From an uncultured Chlamydiae bacterium (GTDB taxonomy: Bacteria > Chlamydiota > Chlamydiia > Chlamydiales > CALBHK01), in NCBI GenBank assembly GCA_937894565.1, contig CALBHK010000143.1, positions 1-5,889 of the forward strand: a stretch of 5,889 nt of DNA, in the 5' to 3' direction. The translations under genes and the position numbers were made by a program. A model generated the notes under the pieces. The model was not told the DNA's origin. It ran no database searches and saw nothing but the letters and a program-made list of their open reading frames with translations. Position 1 is the stretch's first letter. Each line of letters opens with the position of its first letter. Positions 1-5,023 of this stretch are shown in pieces.

Positions 1-235
1 AATCGGCAACAACTTGAATCAGATAGCCCGAGCCTTAAACATCATTAAAAATGCTAATCCTCAAGAGCAACGCAAGTTAGATATTTTCAGTATTTTTTTA
101 GTTTTAAAAAGCATTCAAACCGAGTTAGAACAAGTATTCCCTGCGCTTCCTAAAATCAGCAGACAAAGCACTGAAAGGCTTAAAAAACAATTGTCTTCAA
201 TCCAACTAGCGGAGCAGGACGAAAGTGCATATTAA
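1..235 (+). CDS. mobC: MobC-family relaxosome accessory protein, 3' end (5' end outside window)
   Basis: MobC proteins bind near oriT and help the relaxase open the strands before nicking. The reading frame is open from base 2 and begins I-G-N-N-L-N-Q-I-A-R-A-L-N. This is the conserved block typical of MobC (bacterial mobilisation protein family), which normally lies in the interior or C-terminal half. The gene therefore starts upstream of the window, and the TTG at 14 is only a leucine codon inside this motif. About 77 residues are visible. They are mostly helical and charged, with no membrane segment. The stop codon lies 11 bases inside mobA, so the two genes overlap and are probably translationally coupled. 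The mobC-mobA order matches ColE1-type mob operons. The family call is from motif recognition; the DNA target cannot be read from here. Confidence 0.85.
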   Translation, partial: IGNNLNQIARALNIIKNANPQEQRKLDIFSIFLVLKSIQTELEQVFPALPKISRQSTERLKKQLSSIQLAEQDESAY

Positions 236-2747
236 ATTCCTCGACCACGGAAAGGGTAGCCCTGCAAAAGCATCTGCATACTTACTCGACAAACTAGACC
301 ACCTAGGCAACGTCCGTGCAGGCATCGAAGTTTTAAAAGGGGATGCAACAACGTTCAACGCCATTTGTGACTCAAGCCCTCACTTATGGAAGTACACCAG
401 TGGCGTGATTGCATGGTCAAAAGACGACGCACCGACAGACGAGCAGATCAAAGAAGTCTTAGACGACTTTGAAAAACATGCATTTTCGGGACTAGATCCC
501 TCGCAGTACCACCTTTTCGCAGTGCTACACATAGATGATGATGGCTCAAAGCACATCCACGTTCTAGCACCACGCCTTGATATACAAAGCGGAAAATCAC
601 TGAATATTGCGCCCCCTGGTCATGAAAAGCATTTTGACTCGCTGAGGGACTACTTCAACACAAAATATCAATGGTCACGTCCTGATGACTTGCTTTTAAT
701 GCAGACCACACAAGAGCCGAATCACATTGCCAAGCTGAACGCCCAAGCAAAAAAAATTCTTAATGAGCAAGATCTCACAAACCTAACAAAATCACAGTTT
801 TGTAAGGTAATAGATAATTACGTCAAAACTCTTTTAAAAACACAAACAGTAAAAAATAGAGCCGAAATTGTGAGTTGTATCGAGCAACTGGAAGGTGTTG
901 CATCAGTCCGAGCACAACAAACCGTAACTGTCACTCTCAATAATGGCAAAAAACATAGACTTTCAGGCGATTTTTATCATGAACAATTCGAAATTGGACT
1001 TTATTCAGAGCGTCTCAGAGCAGAAGCAGAAAGCCGACCAACTGCAAACGAGCTTGCACAGGCTATCCGAGACGCTCAAAGCATTCGAGATGACTATCGA
1101 GCAAAGCGAGGAGCCTATCACTCAAAACAGCATGCTTTTACAGCAAGTACATCGGACGACAATGGCCCTCAAATCGCATCTAAGCTCGATATTGACCGAA
1201 ATAGGCAATCTATCACCCCAAGCTATAAAAGAGGCGATAGCGAGCTACAAGGCGCAAATAGACGCATTGTCGACTCAGCTAGCGAGTATAAATATATCGG
1301 AAATATCAAAGGTGAACTCGAGCATAGATTCGTTCTCAGTCTCACTTCAAGACTTACAAGCGACCATAAACCACCTGTTACTGAGCATCCAGATCGACCA
1401 ACCGAGTCTAGAGAAGTCTATTCAAACCCAAGTCGGGCAAGTCGTAGCGAGCCAAAGCAAGAACATAAACAGCCAGTTCCAAAACCTTTTGACAGAAAAA
1501 TTGAGCAGTCAGAGAGCATTCCATGCACTACTGGGAATGATGATATTTACAGTGTTGATTTTTTTAATGAGTTTATATCTAGGCTATCAAGCCAATACAA
1601 ACCTAAAAACAATCAAAGCACAAAACCAGATGATTCAACAGAACTCACAAACGATCAAAAACCAAATCAACTATTTGAACAATCTACAGCGAAGATAAAC
1701 CATGCAAACCGAAATCGACCATTATTTGACAGAGCAAAACAACTTATTGATGCAACAAAACAGCTTATTAGTGGAGGAAAACAAGGTTTTGAGTCAACAA
1801 GTCGATTCATTAAAGACCATCTTGACCGGCTACAGCGAAGTAGAGCAGAAATTACAGGAAAAAATCAGCCTCTTGCAGTCGGAGAAACAGGCACAACAAG
1901 TCTTGATCTCGGCACTCAAAGGCGAGTTATCCAAAATCGAACAGGGCAGTTTTTCGCAGGACTTACAACAAAACTTTCAAAGCAACTTAATGAGCCAATT
2001 ACAAACGCACTTAACACAAGCCTTAAACAGTCTGAACTTAAGCAATATTGTGAACAGTATGGTGGGCACAGAACTCAGACCTATTCGACAGAAAATTACA
2101 GCTCAACAGTCAGATCTAGAACAAGCTCTCTTGAAGCTCTCACAACTCAAAGTATCAATCAGTATAGACGAAGACTTGAGGACTCAGGACAAGCGACTAC
2201 AGCAGTTAGAAACAATGCTTGGCGACTTAATAACATTGATCGAGAGATTAAACAAATAGCTGAATTAATTGCAAATATTAGGATTAAACCGCAACTAGCA
2301 TCAAAGTTTAGCCTGAGGTATGACAATTACTATCCAGACTATATTATCCGCCATGAGAGACTTTCTAAAAAACAAGATGAGTTATTTAGAAGCAAAAACA
2401 AATTAGACCTTATCGACTGTCTCGCTGAAAAGGTAGACAACTTGAAGCAGTATACGTCCAGTGCATGGCGTGATCTAAGTAGTTACGAATATGACAAAGT
2501 TGAAAAGATCATTAAAAATGATGAAACGATGCTCAAATATTTGGAATGCGAGGTCATTTTAGAGCCACAAAATGATCGTTTCGAGTCTCAAAGACAGGCA
2601 TATAAAAAATGCATGGCGACTTTTGAAAACATAAAAAGTTTAATTACAGAGAAAACAGCCCCTGCTCCAGAGAAAGGTTTTTCACAGCCAAGTCCAAAAC
2701 CTGAAAACAAACCAGAACAGAACAGTGATTTCGATTTTGGTTTCTAA
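225..2747 (+). CDS. mobA: MobA relaxase of the ColE1 MbeA-like lineage, 840 aa
   Basis: A relaxase nicks one strand at oriT through a catalytic tyrosine, stays covalently attached to the 5' end and pilots the strand into the recipient. The start is GTG at 225, preceded by GGAG at 211-214; the frame reads M-H-I-K-F-L. Tyr19 in A-S-A-Y-L-L matches the position of the catalytic tyrosine of ColE1 MbeA. Further matches to remembered MbeA are K-Y-T-S-G-V at 56-61, the metal motif at 102-112, the Q-S-G-K-S-L stretch that follows it, and R-L-S-G-D-F-Y around residues 246-252. MbeA has His-Glu-Asn at the metal site; here the residues are His102, His110 and His112. Residues about 252-678 are encoded by DNA that also carries two other genes and are hydrophilic and low in complexity. 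Residues 679-840 form a separate helical, charged C-terminal part ending in a proline-rich linker and D-F-D-F-G-F. The protein is much longer than MbeA (about 500 aa). The relaxase call is firm; oriT and helper specificity are unknown. Confidence 0.9.
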   Translation: MHIKFLDHGKGSPAKASAYLLDKLDHLGNVRAGIEVLKGDATTFNAICDSSPHLWKYTSGVIAWSKDDAPTDEQIKEVLDDFEKHAFSGLDPSQYHLFAVLHIDDDGSKHIHVLAPRLDIQSGKSLNIAPPGHEKHFDSLRDYFNTKYQWSRPDDLLLMQTTQEPNHIAKLNAQAKKILNEQDLTNLTKSQFCKVIDNYVKTLLKTQTVKNRAEIVSCIEQLEGVASVRAQQTVTVTLNNGKKHRLSGDFYHEQFEIGLYSERLRAEAESRPTANELAQAIRDAQSIRDDYRAKRGAYHSKQHAFTASTSDDNGPQIASKLDIDRNRQSITPSYKRGDSELQGANRRIVDSASEYKYIGNIKGELEHRFVLSLTSRLTSDHKPPVTEHPDRPTESREVYSNPSRASRSEPKQEHKQPVPKPFDRKIEQSESIPCTTGNDDIYSVDFFNEFISRLSSQYKPKNNQSTKPDDSTELTNDQKPNQLFEQSTAKINHANRNRPLFDRAKQLIDATKQLISGGKQGFESTSRFIKDHLDRLQRSRAEITGKNQPLAVGETGTTSLDLGTQRRVIQNRTGQFFAGLTTKLSKQLNEPITNALNTSLKQSELKQYCEQYGGHRTQTYSTENYSSTVRSRTSSLEALTTQSINQYRRRLEDSGQATTAVRNNAWRLNNIDREIKQIAELIANIRIKPQLASKFSLRYDNYYPDYIIRHERLSKKQDELFRSKNKLDLIDCLAEKVDNLKQYTSSAWRDLSSYEYDKVEKIIKNDETMLKYLECEVILEPQNDRFESQRQAYKKCMATFENIKSLITEKTAPAPEKGFSQPSPKPENKPEQNSDFDFGF
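979..1698 (+). CDS. mobB: MobB-like (MbeB-type) membrane-anchored mobilisation protein nested inside mobA
   Basis: A 239-residue frame lies wholly within mobA, with its codons shifted so that each first base is the second base of a mobA codon. The frame opens at an ATG at 943, but the ATG at 979 (M-N-N-S-K-L-D-F) is preferred. AGGCGA at 965-970 precedes it, while nothing like a ribosome site precedes 943. The N-terminal part is rich in Q, S, L, E and K with heptad-like spacing, so it is probably a long coiled coil. Residues 182-203 from the second Met (about 1522-1587) form one strongly hydrophobic helix, H-A-L-L-G-M-M-I-F-T-V-L-I-F-L-M. A polar Q/N-rich tail of about 36 residues follows. In ColE1, mbeB sits at the same place inside mbeA and its product helps the relaxosome. 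A role tethering the relaxosome to the membrane is inferred. Position supports the name more than sequence does. Confidence 0.72.
   Translation: MNNSKLDFIQSVSEQKQKADQLQTSLHRLSETLKAFEMTIEQSEEPITQNSMLLQQVHRTTMALKSHLSSILTEIGNLSPQAIKEAIASYKAQIDALSTQLASINISEISKVNSSIDSFSVSLQDLQATINHLLLSIQIDQPSLEKSIQTQVGQVVASQSKNINSQFQNLLTEKLSSQRAFHALLGMMIFTVLIFLMSLYLGYQANTNLKTIKAQNQMIQQNSQTIKNQINYLNNLQRR
1702..2259 (+). CDS. mobD: MobD-like (MbeD-type) coiled-coil mobilisation protein nested inside mobA
   Basis: This 185-residue gene starts three bases after the mobB-like stop, in the same frame, and ends inside mobA about 490 bases before the mobA stop. Residues 1 to about 80 are a run of leucine-spaced heptads (L-M-Q-Q-N-S-L-L, V-L-S-Q-Q-V), and further Q/L/K-rich helical stretches follow, for example around residues 135-185. 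No membrane segment or signal peptide is visible, so the protein should be cytosolic and oligomeric. The ribosome site is weak (GAAGAT before ACC-ATG), so translation probably depends on ribosomes finishing the mobB-like gene just upstream. ColE1 encodes MbeD, an entry-exclusion or mobilisation helper, at the equivalent place inside mbeA. The equivalence is inferred from position and coiled-coil character. A long nested frame with coherent leucine heptads is unlikely to be chance. Confidence 0.7.
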   Translation: MQTEIDHYLTEQNNLLMQQNSLLVEENKVLSQQVDSLKTILTGYSEVEQKLQEKISLLQSEKQAQQVLISALKGELSKIEQGSFSQDLQQNFQSNLMSQLQTHLTQALNSLNLSNIVNSMVGTELRPIRQKITAQQSDLEQALLKLSQLKVSISIDEDLRTQDKRLQQLETMLGDLITLIERLNK

Positions 2748-2782
2748 TCTAATTCAGCAAAACACAGTAATCAGAGGGGGAA

Positions 2783-2808
2783 TGAGCGATTTATTTTTAT
2801 GTCGCTCA
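2783..2808 (+). terminator. Hairpin after mobA, possible mob operon terminator
   Basis: TGAGCGA (2783-2789) pairs perfectly with TCGCTCA (2802-2808) across a 12-base T-rich loop, 36 bases after the mobA stop. A T run (2825-2830) lies about 16 bases beyond the stem rather than directly after it. This is therefore not a textbook intrinsic terminator. It could still end or stabilise the mob transcript. Confidence 0.4.
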
Positions 2809-2982
2809 CACTCCGTTCGCTTTGTTTTTTACTTTTTGATTCAGACAGGTTTAAACCGAACGAGTGTCTACGAGTGAACAGACACCATTAAAATTTCAGG
2901 AACACCTTTTCTCTGATTACAAACTCCCTTTCGATTTCAAACGGTAAGTACAGAGCATCCCGAATGGGTGCGAACTTTGGAG

Positions 2983-3093
2983 CTTTTGCTTTTAAAAAAG
3001 TATGAGTGAAGCGAATACATTAGCAATGTTTTTGATTTTGCTTTTGCTCTTGAAACGACACGAGCGAAGCGAGTGCCATAGCCTTTGATTTTG
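2983..3093 (+). repeat. Two imperfect tandem units of about 55 bp
   Basis: Unit 1 (2983-3040) and unit 2 (3041-3093) share the same order of blocks: CTTTTGCT at the start, a GAGYGAAGCGA core, a YATTAGC or CATAGC block, then TTTGATTTTG at the end. The spacing inside each unit is similar, though bases differ in between. The core GAGCGAAGCGAGTG also appears in degenerate inverted form at 2806-2823. The function is unknown; it may be an old duplication in the origin region. Confidence 0.55.
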
Positions 3094-3119
3094 CCTTTGA
3101 TCTCCTTTTTAATCTTTTA

Positions 3120-3139
3120 AAAAGCTTTTAAAAGCTTTT
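3120..3139. repeat. Perfect 20-bp palindrome made of two AAAAGCTTTT units
   Basis: AAAAGCTTTT occurs twice in direct succession, and because each copy is itself a palindrome the 20 bases are fully self-complementary. It lies 42 bases before the first iteron. It could extrude as a small cruciform, bind a host factor or act as a transcriptional barrier for either strand. None of these can be chosen from sequence alone. Confidence 0.6.
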
Positions 3140-3181
3140 CGCCCCTCTACAGCCCTCTGGTAGCAAGTATTTCAGACTCTA

Positions 3182-3276
3182 AAAGGGTACAAATAGCATG
3201 ATAAAGGGTACAAATAGCATGATTTTTTCGCTTAAAAGGGTACAAATAGCATGATTAAAGGGTACAAATAGCATGA
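3182..3276 (+). repeat. Four identical iterons, Rep-binding sites of the plasmid origin
   Basis: The 20-mer AAAGGGTACAAATAGCATGA occurs four times without a mismatch, at 3182-3201, 3203-3222, 3235-3254 and 3257-3276. Start-to-start distances are 21, 32 and 22 bp, close to two, three and two helical turns, so all copies face the same side of the DNA. A fifth GGGTAC follows another 21 bp on (3281-3286) but lacks the AGCATGA half. Direct repeats of this size directly upstream of a Rep_3 gene are the usual binding array for the initiator in iteron plasmids. They also limit copy number through Rep-mediated pairing of origins. The binding role is inferred from family knowledge. Confidence 0.9.
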
Positions 3277-3309
3277 ATTAGGGTACTAATTTTTATTTGT
3301 ACCCTAATT
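3276..3309. repeat. Inverted iteron half-sites, 11-bp arms
   Basis: AATTAGGGTAC (3276-3286) and its exact complement GTACCCTAATT (3299-3309) face each other across 12 AT-rich bases. The left arm begins on the last base of iteron 4. A Rep dimer could bind here; in iteron plasmids inverted half-iterons near rep are typical autorepression sites. Confidence 0.6.
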
Positions 3310-3357
3310 GTTAAAATCCTAGATTTAGATATCTTAATTATATCAATTAGGGTACAA
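3297..3357. promoter_or_regulatory. Probable rep operator: 14-bp inverted repeat around the rep promoter
   Basis: TTGTACCCTAATTG (3297-3310) and CAATTAGGGTACAA (3344-3357) are exact complements separated by 33 AT-rich bases. The left arm is shared with the smaller inverted repeat ending at 3309. The pair brackets the only plausible rep promoter, so Rep dimers bound there would block polymerase. Autorepression by dimers at inverted half-iterons is established for related initiators such as pSC101 RepA and pPS10 RepA; its operation here is inferred. Confidence 0.55.
3308..3335 (+). promoter_or_regulatory. Possible rep promoter
   Basis: TTGTTA (3308-3313) and TATCTT (3330-3335) are separated by 16 bases, a moderate match to -35 and -10 boxes. 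The -35 overlaps the left operator arm and the presumed start lies next to the right arm. In such AT-rich DNA other pairings are possible. The placement relative to the operator arms is the main support. Confidence 0.35.
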
Positions 3358-3367
3358 GTAAATACCC

Positions 3368-3401
3368 GTACCCCTAGCTATTAAGGGTACAAAAATCATG
3401 A
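3368..3401 (+). repeat. Degenerate fifth iteron with an inverted GTACCC half-site
   Basis: TAAGGGTACAAAAATCATGA (3382-3401) matches the iteron at most positions, differing in the first base and the middle AT(A/T)(G/T) part. GTACCC at 3368-3373 faces its GGGTAC (3385-3390) across 11 bases. It sits only 30 bases before the rep start codon, so binding there could also affect rep expression. Confidence 0.55.
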
Positions 3402-3430
3402 TCAATATTTGTGGTATATGGTAATAACCA

Positions 3431-4360
3431 ATGAATAAAAAAGAGAAGACATATCCAGTTAGCACTATGGCTATTCAGAACAGAGTTACTGAATGCTTTA
3501 AAAGCATGTCTGTTGATGAAAAACGAATTTTAATAATGGCTTCTCCAGTTGCCAGAAACATTAATGCTACTGAACAAGATTCGATACTCATATCAGCACA
3601 GCAATTCGCAGAAGAATGCGGTATCAAAGTGAATTCAGCATATAAACAGATCGAAATAGCATCTAAAAAATTAGTTGATCGATCTTTTTCATATACCAAT
3701 GAAAAAGGGAAAAAAGTCTATTCAAACTGGGTGATAGATGCGACTTATGAAGACGCAGGAGTTAGCTTAAGATTCACATCTGTAGTATTAATGATGTTGA
3801 AAATTCTCGACAAGTACAATCCATATACTCGCTATAAAAAGGATGTTGTTTTAAAGTTGAAGAAAGACTATTCCATTGATTTTTATCACTTAGCTAAAAA
3901 AAGCGAAAAATTAGGTAACTTTGAGTTAACTATTGATTCTATGTTTATAGAATTTGGGCTACCTGAATCTTATAGAGATCTACGGAATTTAAAGCGGAGG
4001 GTTCTTAAAGACCCAATTGATGAAATCAATAAGCATACTGACATCGATTTAACTTATGAGCCAATCAAAAAAGGGCGCTCCGTTGTTGGCTTCAAATTCA
4101 CAGTCAGAGAAAAAACTAAGCATAAAACCATTACAGTACAAGGGCGAGATAAAGACACAATAGATATGTTCTTCAAAATGTCCGACTCTCAAATCAATAT
4201 GTTTGGTAATCAACTTTCAAAATTGCCTGAGCTTGGAAAGTATGCAGTCGGAAATGAAGGCTATGAAGCCCTAGCATCACGAATCAAAGACATGCTTAAA
4301 GACCCAGAAAAACAAAAATTGTTAGTGCCACATTTGAAGAAATTGGGGTTCACACCGTAA
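3431..4360 (+). CDS. repB: Rep_3 (RepB-type) plasmid replication initiator, 309 aa
   Basis: Initiators of this family bind iterons as monomers to open the origin and recruit host helicase, and act as dimers to repress their own gene. Two winged-helix domains can be placed. The first spans roughly 10-125, with a helix-turn-helix at I-S-A-Q-Q-F-A-E-E-C-G-I-K-V-N-S-A-Y (54-71). The second spans roughly 130-228 and opens with N-P-Y-T-R-Y (130-135) and L-K-L-K-K-D-Y-S-I-D-F-Y-H-L (141-154), a hallmark of the Rep_3 second domain. The tail (245-309), with S-D-S-Q-I-N-M-F and D-P-E-K-Q-K, resembles C-termini of Acinetobacter RepB proteins. Length fits the family. The start is fixed by an in-frame stop at 3425-3427; the ribosome site is poor, which may keep Rep scarce. 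The iterons upstream and tandem hairpins downstream complete a replication module. The exact replicon group cannot be named without a search. Confidence 0.9.
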   Translation: MNKKEKTYPVSTMAIQNRVTECFKSMSVDEKRILIMASPVARNINATEQDSILISAQQFAEECGIKVNSAYKQIEIASKKLVDRSFSYTNEKGKKVYSNWVIDATYEDAGVSLRFTSVVLMMLKILDKYNPYTRYKKDVVLKLKKDYSIDFYHLAKKSEKLGNFELTIDSMFIEFGLPESYRDLRNLKRRVLKDPIDEINKHTDIDLTYEPIKKGRSVVGFKFTVREKTKHKTITVQGRDKDTIDMFFKMSDSQINMFGNQLSKLPELGKYAVGNEGYEALASRIKDMLKDPEKQKLLVPHLKKLGFTP

Positions 4361-4376
4361 AATTTTAGAGTCACTT

Positions 4377-4394
4377 ATCGCACACGCGATTTTT
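4377..4394 (+). terminator. Rep terminator, first copy
   Basis: Stem ATCGC (4377-4381) with GCGAT (4386-4390), loop ACAC, T run 4390-4394, 16 bases after the rep stop. The stem is short (5 bp), so termination may be partial, which could explain a second copy. Confidence 0.5.
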
Positions 4395-4436
4395 AGAAAC
4401 GAGAAAAAACAATTAACAATATATTGACAGTCACTT

Positions 4437-4454
4437 ATCGCACACGCGATTTTT
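4437..4454 (+). terminator. Rep terminator, second copy
   Basis: Identical hairpin and T run in the second 29-bp repeat (stem 4437-4441 with 4446-4450, T run 4450-4454). It would catch transcripts that pass the first copy before they run into the convergent minus-strand genes. Confidence 0.45.
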
Positions 4455-4459
4455 AGATT

Positions 4460-4478
4460 AAATTAGAAATGCTAATTT
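4460..4478 (-). terminator. AT-rich inverted repeat between convergent genes
   Basis: AAATTAG (4460-4466) pairs with CTAATTT (4472-4478) over five bases, 36 bases past the end of the minus-strand 169-aa gene. Neither side has a strong T run. It may help end the minus-strand transcript, but evidence is thin. Confidence 0.25.
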
Positions 4479-4513
4479 TGATAACCGCCATAGTCTATTT
4501 GATGTGGGTAATA

Positions 4514-5023
4514 TCAAAGAGACCTATCTGGGACATGATTTGTACCTTGCTGAATAAATCCATCAATTCTTTTTCTAATGGCTCTCATCGCATCTGGATT
4601 AAACTTCGTCCGGCGATCGTCTTTAGGTCCAAACATATCATCATGATCAAGCATAAATCTTAAGCTAGCAACAGTATTAGCTTCTCCATCAGTCGTAACT
4701 TCTTCAAATACGATAACAACTAAAGGATCATGTTCTCCAGTCTTTAAGAGACGTGCATGATAAAGACCAGTATACCAAGGAGAGGAGTTTGGAGTTGAAT
4801 TTGTATCTTTTGCTCGACCATATTGTCGGTCTGCATCTGCTGTGTAAATCTCAATAAAGCCTTGATTCGACCATAATTCAACTAGCGCCTCAATATCTTG
4901 AAAATATTCCTCTACGATATCGTAGGTGTATCCAATAGATTCACTAATTTCAAAAAAGAGGTCATGTAAAAAGACCTCTGAAATTTCTTGGCGTTGAACT
5001 GGGTTATCAAGCGGTTGCGACAT
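4514..5023 (-). CDS. Uncharacterised 169-aa soluble protein, second gene of a two-gene cassette
   Basis: I do not recognise this protein. It has no signal peptide or membrane helix and should be cytosolic. Residues 1-50 are acidic and helical (E-I-S-E-S-I-G-Y-T-Y-D-I-V-E-E-Y-F), followed by G-F-I-E-I-Y-T-A-D-A-D around 55-65. A polar loop T-N-S-T-P-N-S-S-P lies at 74-82, and a strand-like L-V-V-I-V-F-E-E-V at 101-109. A basic helical tail follows (R-R-T-K-F-N-P-D-A-M-R-A-I-R-K-R, 137-152). The start overlaps the end of the upstream 57-aa gene by 17 bases. Only a weak AAAGAAGA lies before its ATG, so translation is likely coupled. Small gene first, overlapping larger gene second is also the layout of many toxin-antitoxin pairs, but nothing in either sequence matches a toxin I know. 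Reading frame, length and coupling make it a real gene; function is open. Confidence 0.75.
   Translation of the reverse strand: MSQPLDNPVQRQEISEVFLHDLFFEISESIGYTYDIVEEYFQDIEALVELWSNQGFIEIYTADADRQYGRAKDTNSTPNSSPWYTGLYHARLLKTGEHDPLVVIVFEEVTTDGEANTVASLRFMLDHDDMFGPKDDRRTKFNPDAMRAIRKRIDGFIQQGTNHVPDRSL

Larger units (their letters stand above)
2748..3430. other. Gene-free replication origin region (putative oriV) between mob and rep
   Basis: About 680 bases with no convincing gene. The first part (2748-2982) holds the mobA-distal hairpin, a 6-bp inverted repeat GTGTCT/AGACAC (2864-2869 and 2880-2885) and copies of CGAGTG, but nothing I can name. The middle (2983-3139) holds two imperfect tandem units and a 20-bp palindrome, all T/A-rich. 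The last part holds four iterons, partial iterons and the rep promoter. Iterons directly upstream of a Rep_3-type initiator mark the replication origin. No exact DnaA box (TTATNCACA) was found. The AT-rich stretch 3287-3349 is a candidate unwinding element. Confidence 0.7.
4369..4457 (+). repeat. Two identical 29-bp repeats at 60-bp spacing, each with an internal hairpin
   Basis: Copies at 4369-4397 and 4429-4457 are identical, beginning AGTCACTTATCGC and ending GATTTTTAGA, and are separated by 31 AT-rich bases. Each contains ATCGC-ACAC-GCGAT followed by five T. They begin eight bases after the rep stop codon. The simplest reading is a duplicated intrinsic terminator for rep. The 29/31 spacing, hairpin and A/G-rich 3' end (TTTTAGAAA after the first copy) also resemble one repeat-spacer-repeat unit of a type I-F CRISPR array, but no cas gene or further repeats are present. 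Confidence 0.8.

Noticed and set aside
14..235. Complete 73-aa gene starting with TTG at 14
   Set aside because: The frame is open further upstream and the TTG is the leucine of the MobC motif G-N-N-L-N-Q-I-A-R, so the gene is cut by the window edge.
943..978. Start of the mobB-like gene at the ATG at 943
   Set aside because: No ribosome site precedes it; the ATG at 979 has AGGCGA upstream and begins a typical polar helical N-terminus. Not fully excluded.
2864..2885. oriT or strong terminator at the GTGTCT/AGACAC inverted repeat
   Set aside because: Six-bp arms, no T run and no recognisable nic site; oriT of this mob type is expected upstream of mobC.
3475..3699. Minus-strand frame inside rep
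   Set aside because: Lies wholly opposite a well-supported Rep_3 gene, with no ribosome site or family resemblance.
4375..4385. DnaA box in the 29-bp repeats (TTATCGCACA)
   Set aside because: It has one base too many compared with TTATNCACA and lies after rep, away from the iterons.
4411..4438. XerC/XerD site near the 29-bp repeats
   Set aside because: One arm partly resembles a XerD site but the other arm does not match.
4469..4663. Plus-strand frame opposite the 169-aa gene
   Set aside because: Antisense shadow with no ribosome site; composition looks like reverse reading of a coding strand.
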